Below are positions 35,301 through 46,996 of a stretch of 64,000 nt of DNA, piece after piece. Source of the stretch: Centropus unirufus (lineage: Eukaryota > Chordata > Aves > Cuculiformes > Centropidae). The translations under genes and the position numbers were made by a program. The notes below the pieces were generated by a model, which worked only from the letters and a program-made list of their open reading frames with translations, made no database searches and had not been told where the DNA came from. The stretch's first letter is position 1; each line of letters begins with the position of its first letter. The stretch is from NCBI GenBank assembly GCA_013397695.1, contig VYZI01000040.1, positions 1,913,968-1,977,967 of the forward strand, read 5' to 3'.

Positions 35301-38204
35301 GCTATCTGAGCAAGGAACACAAGAAGGATTTTGGCTTTCATTTGGGTTTCTTTGCTTACTATGGCCCTCAGATTTTACAGTGGGCATCTGCTTCATATAT
35401 GCAAAATGGCACGAAAAACAGGAAAGCTGTGTGAAGTAAAATAAAGAGGAGAAATAGAAAACAAAAAATTGGAAGAAAAAGAGGCACTCTACTGGACAGG
35501 CATTACTATGTAAATCACAGGGAGAAGAAAATTTGCAACAGCTACTAAAAGAAAATACCTAAAATGCAAAGCCTCCCAGAAACAGACAGGGGAGACAACC
35601 TAACCACAAGAAGGCAAGGCAATGGCCCATGACTTAGCACCAAACAGCTCTGGTTGAGCACTTTTGCCTGATATTTACTAAACATGTCATTCAACACATA
35701 CCTTATAACCCATTTATACAACAAAATGTGGTTTAGAAAAAGCCTTGGCTGAAAAGAGGGACTGGATCCCGACTCCACCAAACCGCCAAGATCAGAAGCA
35801 CATCAGTGTTCGCTAAGACCCAGAACTTCTAACTTCTTCAGCACATACAGATCAAAATGGCTGCTACTTTTTATGCACCCCAAGACCTCATTTTATTTTT
35901 TTCAATAGTCTTTAAAATACCACAAGCTAACATTTCTAAAAATTAATCGGTGTTGGATGCAAAGGAATGTTATCATTCTGATACACACTTTTTAAAACAG
36001 AGATTTCCCATGTTGTGTAAATGATGACCACCATTGCCAAGTTAGGGACAAATCACAGAACAAAACAAAAAAAGTTGTTTTGGTTGGTTTTTTTTTCCTG
36101 AACTATGGGGCTTAAAGGTTCCCTCCCTGCCTCAAATTTCTTCAAAAATGTGTGAAAGGACAATGTTGTCTTATGATTTAAAGACCTGATTGGCTTCAGC
36201 AAGAGGACAAGAGGGCTGACTTTCTCTGCCTGCCCTTCATTTGCATCCCAGTTGTACAGAAAAATTACTTGACTGATCAGGGTTTCATCTGTGTTCAGTT
36301 TGTATTCAATTCGTATTTCATCCTCACCATCCCCCCAAAAATTCCCTCCAACTTTTGGTGTAATAATGCTGCAAAATTTGGCAGCTCCCAGCCTTCTTTT
36401 ATATAAGGAGAATTAATTAATTTCACTGTGCTGTTTGTACTTTGTCCTAGCGACATGAAACACACACAGGATTTGATTACATAATCTGCAGATCCATGGG
36501 AGGGATTTGGAGCCTTGCCTGAAAACCTGCCACTTCTTACGCACTCAAAAGCTTGAGAGTGCGTTTTTCCAATGTACACATCCATGGAGCTGAAATAACA
36601 ACTGAGTTCCTTCACTCCATATTATCAAAAACATCACCAAAAACCCAACAGTAACACAGGCAAGAGAATAAAGTGAAAAAAAAAAAAATAAAAACACATG
36701 GGACATCTATTCCAGAACTTCAGCTTGGCCCTGTCACAAATGAGAAGACCTCCAAAGAAGTTAACGGATTTACACCAATCTACACTGTCCAATAAGTGTA
36801 GTGGTTTCTGTCCAAATGCCAGCAGATCAGTTACTATAAAATACAACCACCAGAACTGGCATTGACGTCTCTGTTGTTGGAAGCTTTTTCTAAGATGCTG
36901 TGGAGTGACTGAACCCTATCCTTTTTTCAATACACACTCATGCATGTAGCACATCAGTAGTTGCAGTGACAGCAGTGCTAGGCAGGTCTTCCTCTTCCCT
37001 TTATCCATCATTCTGCAGCGTGCCTTGGTCTTAAGGCAACTGGAACTCTTCCAGATGTCAAATCAAAATAGACTGACTTCACCAGTTACAGCAACAGGCT
37101 AAGGTTTTCAAAAATACCACAGAAAAAGGCTTCAAAATTCACTTTTGCAATATTAAGGAAAGTTCCAATTATTCTATTTGAAGACTCGCAAAACTGAAGC
37201 AAATCACAAAACAAGGTTCAACTCGACATATTTTTACAACACAAGTATGAGCAAGAGGCATCTAGCTGAAAGGTATCAGCCTTTGAAAAATAATCAACAT
37301 CATCTTTGTTTTCTGTTTTTCAACATTTAAAACTTGATGTTGTCTCCAATCTGTCAGACTTCAAAAGAAAATTGTTTGTCCTCAATACAATTACATCTGC
37401 AGAGTGAAAATAATTTTATGAGTGGTTTTAATTTTGACAGATTTTACCTTACATTTCTTCTTCGAGATATGAAGATGAAAGCCCCACAACTGGACAGTAA
37501 TTTTCTCCCAAATAAGTGGAAAATAGTAAATCTATTCCTAAAGTCTTTAAAGATTTTAGTCACTTTTCACTAACGCTGACAAGAGATGTCCCAAATTATT
37601 TTGATCAACAGAATATGGAAATATTATCTAAAAGCTCACAGTACTTAATTTCTTCAAAATACTAGGGCAATTGAAGAAAGAGCAATTATTTCTGAGACAC
37701 CCCTCTCAAAGGTCTGTCACGTGCATCATGCCTTGGCTTTGGGTACAGACGCTGTCGGTCATTGCACTCATACGCCATCAGCCACCACCATTTCTGGCAT
37801 TGTCTTTTCCTCAGCACAATAAAGGGAGGGTTGTCATAACAGCGGAGTTAAAAGGCTGGGGCTCCTGCGATTCAGGGTAAGCATTAAAACTTATTCTGTT
37901 CATTTGCATAAATAATTTTCCTGGATTCCTAACCTTGGTGTGTTGACTCTTACACTTTGTAGAAGGACTGTTTCTTGCTCTAAGTATGCCACATAGCACC
38001 TCAAGGCTCGGGCAGCAGCCTGTAAGACACTGCCTACAAGAAAGCAACATGAATTAACTCCAAACCCATAGCCATGTGTAATGATTCAGGGGAAGAGTTT
38101 ACATGAAGCTTATGAAAATGTTCAGATCTTAAGAAGTTGCTACTAAGAAAGCTGCCATGTCAGAGTGCCTTTGTCTATCCTTCCTAAAGAGGACTTTAGG
38201 AAGA

Positions 38205-38265
38205 TTAAATGACTAAAACTAAGACTAAGATGACTAAAACTAAGACTAATTAAGATGACTAAAAC
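38205..38265. repeat. Three-copy minisatellite
   Basis: Three imperfect copies of a 21-24 base unit built on ATGACTAAAACTAAGACTAA run through this stretch. The last copy has a TTA insertion and ends at ATGACTAAAAC. Confidence 0.85.
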
Positions 38266-40046
38266 ATCTGTGCTTAAAAGAATTATTTGCAAGACTAAGG
38301 AGAGTGGTTGAAAATGCTACTTTTCTTAGCTAGGAAAATGAGCTTGGTGACCGGAAGATACCAAAGAAGGCGAAAGGACAGAGCTGACAGGGGCAGGTTT
38401 GACCTGGAGAAGGCATGAAAGTGGGTGCTCATACAAAAGTATCCTGCACCTTCCACCCAACTCAAAGCAGTATCCCAGGACAGTAAAGACAACAGCAGAC
38501 AACACTTTTGCCTAATCTCTTTCTATGTTATACTATTAAGTAAACAGCAACAATGTCCTAAAGTATTTTAAAAGTATAGGGTGACACATAACACAAATTT
38601 CTGTATGTGCAGTGCACGCCCTAGAAAGCCAGTACAGATGGAGATCTGGGACACTGTGGTGTTCACACCCCAGAATACCCTGGAAGTCAGCACAGATCTG
38701 AAAGTCTAAGGCAGTCATGACATAAAGCTCCACTTTGTGACAGGGTAACAATAAGAATAAAACCAGGAACTCTTTCAGATGTGCCAAGAAAGAAACAATA
38801 CCACGGCCTCCTGAGACACAGAAAGCATCACAGATGTCAGTGCTGCTGAGAGCCTGAGGAGCATTCAGATAGATCAGTGTCAGCTCCACAGAAAAAAAAG
38901 GACCAGTTCTATCAGCTCTGGGAAAGACAGAAAACTACAAATCAGAATTCCTGCACTCCTGTTGTCACTAGGTGAATCCATCACTGCATGAATTTGTTTC
39001 CACTTTCTCTTTTGCCGACGCTCATGCCAAGAGCCACACTTCTGGTTTAAGTGACAATATGGACAGTCCATACAGAAGTAGTAGGTTGGCCTCCTCCCAT
39101 GTTTTTAGATTTGTGAGATAAGAACACCGCAGAAAAATACTCCATATATTTCCCTGACAACCTAACAGCATTACATGTTTTTTTTTCTGATGAGTCATAA
39201 GCTAATGTCTTTGTCACTTTCATTCTGTTTGTCACATCAATGTCAGAAGAATTACTAATAGAGGGCATCCTTACCAAGGCACCACCTTGTTCACTTCTGA
39301 CTCCAAGGTGACCTTACCAAACACTCAAGCAAAGAGAAGAGAAGCTGGTCTCTCACAATAGCCATAATAAAGTTCGGCTGAAATGTTTTTTCCAAGCACA
39401 TTTTGCTCATTATTTTTGACTGTCATAAGAAAATCTCTGTGCTCTCCTTCCCACTTCTCTTCGCTAGAAAAATTTCATATCCATTCCGTAATAAATTAGT
39501 ATGTCTCCAACTGTCATAAAGTAACACATGTACAATCAAGTGGAAAATCATTCCCTTCAATCCACCACAGAAAGCAATAAGCAATAGAAAAGAAAGGAAT
39601 TATTAGAGCAGAATAGGATCTTACAAAATAACTTTATTTACCTCGCTTTCTTTTACCAAGATCAATTTTTCTTATTTAATTTCTCCAAGAAAAAAAAAAT
39701 CACCACCAACATTTTTAAAGTCAACTTCATATTTCCTAGAATGAAAAAAACATGCAAATGCAAGTTTTTGCCAGCCATGCGCAAGCTCTGGAGTATTATA
39801 AATGTCACCATTTACAGAGAGATGATTGATTGTATATTAATTTCCTTAAGACATATGCTTTTCTTTCAAACAAAATCTCGACAGAAGTTTTAAAAAATTA
39901 CAAATTAACACATCAGTGACTGAAGTGGAGAAGCCTTAAGAAAAGAGCTAATCCATCAATTTATGCAAAATGACACTCAACGGGAATCCAGGCTGCCCTG
40001 GTCTTCATTGCACTCACAAAATCTAATCCGTTTCCCATTTTCTCAC

Positions 40047-40101
40047 CTCATTTCCTGCTTTCTGATTTCTCTCGCTGCCAATTCCAAGCCTCAATTATCT
40101 T
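40047..40101 (-). other. Candidate cryptic exon in a CCNY intron
   Basis: The minus strand has a good pyrimidine-rich acceptor (GTTCTTCCCTTTATGCACAG), 55 nt, and a consensus donor (GAG|GTGAGA). One frame reads KIIEAWNWQREKSESRK then stop; the other two stop almost at once. It resembles no CCNY sequence. If used, it would end translation, so it is either a chance splice pair or a poison or untranslated exon. Confidence 0.2.
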
Positions 40102-40687
40102 CTGTGCATAAAGGGAAGAACTCAACAGTAAAAGCATAAGAAACAGCAGACCACTGCACAGAGAAATGAATTCCACCACTGTCAGTTATCTCAAGCCTTC
40201 GTTATTTGTAGGCACATGAAGTTTCACAGTCTATTGGTAAAGGCCCTTGATTAAATCTAAATTAAAAGAGGAGCTTATCTTGCCATTATTATTTGATTTC
40301 TACTCAGTCCAAAAGCAGAGCTTGAAGAAATATCTTGCTATTGAATACCTCCTCTGTAGTGTACTCCAACATCCACAAAGATTCACATTCTCAACAGTAC
40401 TGGTGCAGTCTGGTGTACACAGCTGATATCCTCCATGTAAGGGTCTGCTATGTCCTCTAGAGGAGATTTTCACTCAATTAAGGCATTTCTGGGTATTACA
40501 CATTATTTATTTTGGGAGGGAGAAATATTATCATTGCTGGAAAAATTAACTCTTCTGATCTCAGAATGCTGTGACATGTTTTGGAGAAGCTACCCTAGAA
40601 GTAAGACCATTATTACTTGGTCTTCAGTAAACCAAACAAATAATTGAAAAACAATGATGTAATCCAAGTCATCAGAAGTAATACCAT

Positions 40688-40788
40688 ATGCTTAGGGATA
40701 TGATTAAGTACCAGGCAGGCAGGGTTGGCCTTGATGATTTCAGAGGTCTTTTCCAACCTAGTGAGTCTACGTTTCTATAATTCTCTGA
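40688..40788 (+). mobile_element. CR1 3'-end fragment
   Basis: GCTTAGGGATATGATTAAGT leads into GGTTGGCCTTGATGATTTCA and AGGTCTTTTCCAACCTAGTG, closing with a degraded octamer region (TTTCTATAATTCT). This is the last 100 bases of a CR1 of the same type as the copies ending at 25334 and 55071. Confidence 0.85.
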
Positions 40789-43700
40789 AGTACAACTGTC
40801 TGCCTAATCAGCAGTAGCTGGTGATCGCCCATCACTTACCACCCTATTGCTTCATCCAAACATATATTTTACCATTCTCCCCCATCACACCTGTCCCATT
40901 CAATCCAAGCATGTGCTGTAGGACATCCTCTCATAATAGTTTCCAGTGCTCCCAGTCTTTGAATGTTTTTTGTGATCACATATTAATAGCTAATAAAACG
41001 TTTGGAGAATGTCTAATCACCGCCCAGACTAAGATGGACCAGAAAATCTTAGTCAGAAGATTCCACACTCCAGATTAGAAAGTGGAATATGTGCATTTTA
41101 CAAGTACCCATGCCTCAACTTCAGACATAACTGTATACAGGAAAAATCTGAGAAAAATAAACCAGGAAACAGTTATAAGTTAGTAGAAAATACATTTTTT
41201 AGATGGTCAGAGGGTGCCAAACAACACCACATGACTTTATCTAGAACAAATTCAGTGTACTAGCTGTATCCTGGAGATTTCTCCAGGAATTTCTTTTCAC
41301 CTGCTGTGGAGTAACATTAATGGCTTTCCAGAAGGGCTGCTTACAAGATGGGAAGCTCTAGTAAGGGCCCTCACAAAGACCACCTGCATAAAGGAGAGTT
41401 AGAAAAAAAAGGTTCATGATACTCCCATGAATTCAAGGTGCATTGCAAATGAGAATAAAAAAAAGAGATTAACAGGAAGGAGAAAAAAAATCTAACCAAA
41501 ACATAAAACTGTTCCTGTGCAGTGCTAGAGAGAATTGTCTAGAAAGGCAGCTGTTAATACAGCTCTAAAGCCAGGAACTGATGTTTGGTAACAAATTTCC
41601 TACTTCCATTTCCAAAAATCTGTGTATAACATTATCCTACAGTCTCCTCTGACTGTCAAAGGGCTGTTCCATGATAAACTCCTGTATTGCTGTTCCTAGT
41701 CAAAGCTGGGACAGAAATCAGTGCAAGATGAATGGAATGGGAAGTAAAGTTTTTTTGCTGTAAAACTGCTCCAAGATGAAGTTTCTATCAAAAAAAAAGG
41801 AAAATATAAAGTAAAGCTTGTGATTTAGAAACTCATTTCGTGTACTTTAGAAACTCATCATGCATTACAACTGGTACTGCCCAGTTAAATAGGAATTCCC
41901 AGTTTGTTTTAATTTGCATCAAAAGAACTGATATTCTGCTATCATTCCGCCATACTACAACATTGGCTAGAGAACAGGCTATTTTTATCTACAGCAGTCA
42001 ATGGCGTGAATTACTATGTCAGCAGATTGGCAAATAATTGTAATTTTAAATCACAAAAACAGATGTTGTGGCTTTATTATTTCATAGGGTGATATCATTA
42101 ATCAATAGTGAAAGTGAATAGGACTGCCTAGCTCTCACACTTTACAGCTTTGGTACCTTGATTCAGTTCCATTTTTTTCCTCACCACAACATTTTAGATT
42201 CTTTAGGTGCTGGCGAAGGGTGTTCCTTACTCTTTGGAGATTTCTTTTAATGGGTCTATCATTGGAACTTGGAATTAGTGCAGGAAGTTTTTTTCAATTC
42301 AAAATTATACAGTCTTCCTATTAAGTCTTCTCTTTTCATATTGTTAGAATTCCCACAAGTTTATTAGCTCTGAGGTACGCAGCACATTAATTAAAAAAAA
42401 AAACAAAAACCCAAAAAACTCCAAAAAGAAAAAGCATGGGGAGGGATTCCTCCATTCTATTTTTCAGAAGGAGCATGCAAAGGCAGCTCAAGAGGAAAAT
42501 TCTGACAAGTGCCTGCAATGTACTGAAGTGGCAGGATGAATAAAAACAGGAGGCCGAGAATGACTGGGGCACGTGGAGGAAAAGAGGCAAAAAACCCCAA
42601 GTTTATTTGTACCATTCATCAAGCATTTCTCTAATAATTGATTTTTAGCCTCATCCTGATAGGCTGGAGTGACTGAAAGTGCAAATGAAGAACACATTGC
42701 CTGTTCTTTTGATGCTATTAAAAGCTTTGCTCTTGGCCCACTCTCTACTCGGTTGAACAGATTCACAAAGATAACAAGAATCCCTGTGGGACAGAGCATC
42801 GGACTGCTCTGGACTCATCCTCTCACCACACGTCTCATTCCATTTGTCCTGCGTCTCCCAAAAGTGCCACAAAATTTAAGACTTCCTTTTTTTTTTTTTC
42901 TTTTTTAGAGGCTGAGAAAATCTTGCATCCTATAGCTCTGCCTCTGAGAAAATGCAAGCTTAGAACCTGGAATGAAAATTCAAGGAAACCAACATGTCAC
43001 TCCCACCCTGCTCTCCCATTTTATCCCATGGAAGTCAGCAAATGGGGCACCACAGAAAAAGCATCCGAGGACCAAGAATGTAGAATATACAGGTAACTTA
43101 GCAATTCGGACAGCCAGTTCCTGAGCAAAGGAGTAAACCTGGAGGGTCCATTAATATTCCCTGCCTTTTTTGTTTACTTTCGTCTTTGACCTTTTTTATA
43201 CAACATAACAAAGCTGGGTTAACCTAATTATTTTCAATATTAATAGCAGTAAAAGTGTTGAAGACACTAATAAAGAAATGAGATATGGCAAAAATGACAA
43301 AGAAAAAATAATACAAATTACCATTCTAACAGACAATGTCTTTTTGACATAACACAAAAAAAACACAGTACGATTTAACTTTTTTTGTAGTGAGGTTGTT
43401 TGTTTTTAATAAAATAGAGAACAAGAAAAGCCTTTGGCTACTGAGGAAAAATTCTACACTAAATAGCAATCTCATCCCAGTCATTCCACATTTATACAGA
43501 TTTGGTTGATTAGCTGGAAGATCAAAAGACAAAAAGTACATCAGGGAGAACAATTACAAACCAGATTTCAGAAAAATAACAAATCAGGCATTTGGAATGA
43601 TACAGGGTCTTATTTACCACCATCACCCATTCTGCAGCTTGAAGGTATATAAATAGAAACTTTTCACTGAGAGGTTTATTATATTGCATTTTGAAATAGC

Positions 43701-44792
43701 AGGAAGCCTGACACTTCAGACAATGAAGGGCTTCATTTGAATGTATTCTTCATGAATAATTAATAAAATGTCAGTTAGCTGCCTTAGCTGCTTTTAAAGT
43801 CGCTTGGCTCTTTTCTTCCTTCTAGCTGCTACCCTTCCACTTGTAACTAAGGCAGGCAGCAAGACTTCTTCCTTCATCACAAGCCAGGAAAATACCCCTC
43901 AAATCGATAAACTGAATTTTTCTGCATTACACAGACATACGTCACTATTCTCTTTGTAAATGTTATCTCCATAAGTGTTAAACATCAACAGCTTGACTTA
44001 AAAATATTTTGAATAACAACTCTTTTCTTGTTTATTTGTTTCTCCTTATTGCCAAAATATTTTCAGACAAGGTAAACTAGTAGTGAATAGTAAGAATATT
44101 TTTAATAACTTAAGATGCTTTACATAAAGTAAGGCAAACTTTGTTTTGGGTTTTTTTTTTTAATTACTCCATAATAAAATAAATGCTACTGATCGAGCAC
44201 ATGACACTCAACCAAACCATACACATTTGTCTAAAAAGTCTAATACAATATGAAGTTCTGTTCTAAAATGAGAGACAAACTCAGGGTTAGACTAAGGGAA
44301 ATTATTATCTTTACTTTTTCTTTTTTCCCCACAGTTTTTTAGAGAGACAGTCTGGATCCTTTCTGCCTTTAGAAGTAGAAATACCCACAGTACTACCTGA
44401 GATTTCTCCAGATTTATTCTGTGTTCATTCTGAGTAAGTATTAGTATGCTATACTGATATCAATTTCACTGGACAAAAATAATTAAAAAAAAAATCTGTC
44501 ACTTGAGACAGCCCATAAGGGTCATTTCACAGCCACATTTAATATCTGCTACTGTAACAAAATTTCAACTACAATTTATCCTTTACAAGCATGACATAAT
44601 CACTACATGGATATATTTTCCATTTAAACTAAATAAATGCAGCACAGCTCAGGCAGATGGAATACTCTGAAGGCTAATAACATTTGCAGTTATGAATGCT
44701 ATACTGGAAATGTAAGCACCTTGCTACAGGTCATAAATCCAGGGCAGCATTCCCCTTGACTTGCCAAATCGTCTGGCGAAAAGTCCGTTTAT

Positions 44793-45068
44793 TCATTTCA
44801 CTCTGAACCCTGTGGTACCAAGTGGCCACTGCGGATGAAGGCGTCCTGAGCTGGCAAACCGATGGGCTGAGCTAGTCCAGCAAATTGTGCCCTTCAGCCA
44901 GAAAAGGCCATCACTCGGAGGTCTACACCACCCCCGGCCAGATTTCTGGCCCACCACTGGGATGCTATCAAGAGGGAAAGTTACACGATTGAGTGTAACT
45001 TCAACATGAATTCTTTCATTACTGAAATATGGTTTTGCACTAAGGGCACGTCCAGAACGCATAACCAC
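44793..45068 (-). other. Open frame with faint resemblance to a retroviral envelope fragment
   Basis: A 91-codon minus-strand frame contains a segment (about residues 44-70) with the spacing Pro-Pro-x-x-Gly-x-Phe-Trp-x-x-Gly followed by a Cys and a later Gly-Arg-Leu. This loosely recalls the surface-subunit pattern of gamma-type endogenous retroviruses. The expected Cys after Leu-Phe-Trp is absent, and no gag, pol or LTR was recognised nearby. It could equally be chance. I annotate it only as a lead. Confidence 0.2.
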
Positions 45069-46407
45069 TTCTTTCCACTCTGCTTTCTTTTCATAATTTC
45101 TTTACCTACTTCCTATCACATTTCCCCATGGTCTCATAAGGAAATTACTATTTTCTTTGTATGAAGTAAAGAGAAGTATCCTAGAAACAGTCTCATAAGG
45201 ATGGAGGAAAGCCCAAGAGAGCCAGGATGAAGGATGGTTGGTCTACCTGTTGCCAGTTAAAACACAAAACAGGAAAGGGATTTTGGAGTAGGAATTGTGA
45301 ACACACAACTGACAACTCACACATAATTCTCAAGAATTCAGGTGGAATTCCCACACCAGAGATAAGAGGGATCTCAAGAACTACCTCTCTGAGGTTCTCA
45401 GATTACACAGAACACGTGGCAGAACGGGCTCCTCTCTCTGAAGGGAGCCAAGAAAATGTACAGCAATGGATTAGAAACAATTGGCATGTGACACACCTGA
45501 AATGTGTAAAGTATGTAGCATGAGTTCCCAGTTAATTTCTAATATTCTAATTGTTATTTTCTAAATTATTACCTTAAATATCCTGAGATATCCTGGTATG
45601 TCCCATTTGTTGGACTAGGGAAGCTATAACCACTCATTCAACTCTCTCACCACTTAAATCAATACATAAGGTATTTTACATATGAATTTTCCATGTGCTG
45701 TATTCTGAATGATTTACTCTTGGCTAGGCTAGCAGCCACCCCAACACTCTCAGCCAATCGCTTGAGGTTTGCGATATGCAGACTTTGACTTATGACAACT
45801 CTGGAAAACCTTAAGAGATTGGAAAGCTTTCAGCACAGTTCTGACTTGGGTGGGTTCAGCCAAAGTGGTTTGGACTATGGGCCCCTTTAAGCAGGCTCTT
45901 GTCTTGACAGCCCTTACCTGTCCCAGGTATAAACCTGCCTCTCCCCAGTGGTGACAGGGGCAGGAGACACGATACCCGAACCACGGAGCTATAGGAAAAG
46001 CCTGCAGCACTGCCTGGACATAGCTCTTATCTGAAAGTTACCTCTTTCATCCCAGAAAACAAGGAGTGTAGTAGAGTGGCAAAAGAGAAAACAAGTCTAT
46101 TGTGATGGGAGAAAAAAAAAATGGACCTTCTGCCTCCAGACAAGGCTTGTTTGCTGCTAAGCAAACCCCAGACTTTACAGAGCAATCCTTAGTCCCAAGT
46201 TCCTCGTATCCTGCACATCCAGCTCTCCCTAAGTCTGAGTAAAAGACTCAGAAAAATGAAGAGTTGCAACCCTCAACCAGCGACACTAGCTTTGCCAACA
46301 ACACAAACTGCTGCGTAATGATCAGTTCCACAAAAATGTTCCTGGGCTCTTAAAAATGAGCACTAAACTAGCAGGCATTTCCAAAACGATTCTGTATATC
46401 AACTCAC

Positions 46408-46504
46408 CATCTGCAGAGAAAGGACAAACCTGATCACATTTCTGGGAGACTAAGAAAAACACGGGCCCACAAGCTTCTGTTATACTTCTGTATAACTTAC
46501 ACAA
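46408..46504 (-). other. Candidate alternative first coding exon of CCNY
   Basis: On the minus strand an ATG (46504-46502) opens 32 codons with no stop. The frame then reaches a consensus donor GATG|GTGAGT at 46407. It leaves a single G, the phase required by the 75-nt CCNY exon at 22299, and would restore Asp-Leu-Asn-Met. The peptide (MCKLYRSITEACGPVFFLVS and 12 more residues) matches no known CCNY N-terminus. The donor and phase fit are the only support, and there is no CpG island next to it. Confidence 0.2.
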
Positions 46505-46976
46505 GATTGGAATAGTGTAAAATCTGGGCCCACAAAGGGAACAAAGGATGAGAAAAACGCTGAAAAGCTGCCCATTATGTGACCAATGCTACTGAATAAA
46601 CCAGGAAAGACTCCAAGGTTCTGGAGCTCACATGCCAAGAGGGGAAATGGCAGGATTAATTAAGTTCGAAAGATAGCTTTAACTCCTGACATTTCCTGTT
46701 TTTCAAGTGTACGATTTTTTTTGGATCTTAATATTCGTTGAATGCACAATTAATAACGCAATTCATACAGAGAATACCCCCTGCCCATCTGCTTCATAAC
46801 ATGCTCAACAAATGTTATTACTGTAGTTGCTTCATACAACAAATCTAGAGGAAAAGGAACTATGCTTCATAGCTGACCACTACATAATTTTAAAAGCAGG
46901 TGCTTTTGGTTTTCCAGTTGAGCAATTTTTTCGATTAAGTATCCATCAGAAATAAAAAAGGCTTGGCCCAGCATGA

Positions 46977-46996
46977 AAATAAATAAATAAATAAAT
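46977..46996. repeat. (AAAT)5 microsatellite
   Basis: Five perfect AAAT units (20 bases). Confidence 0.9.
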
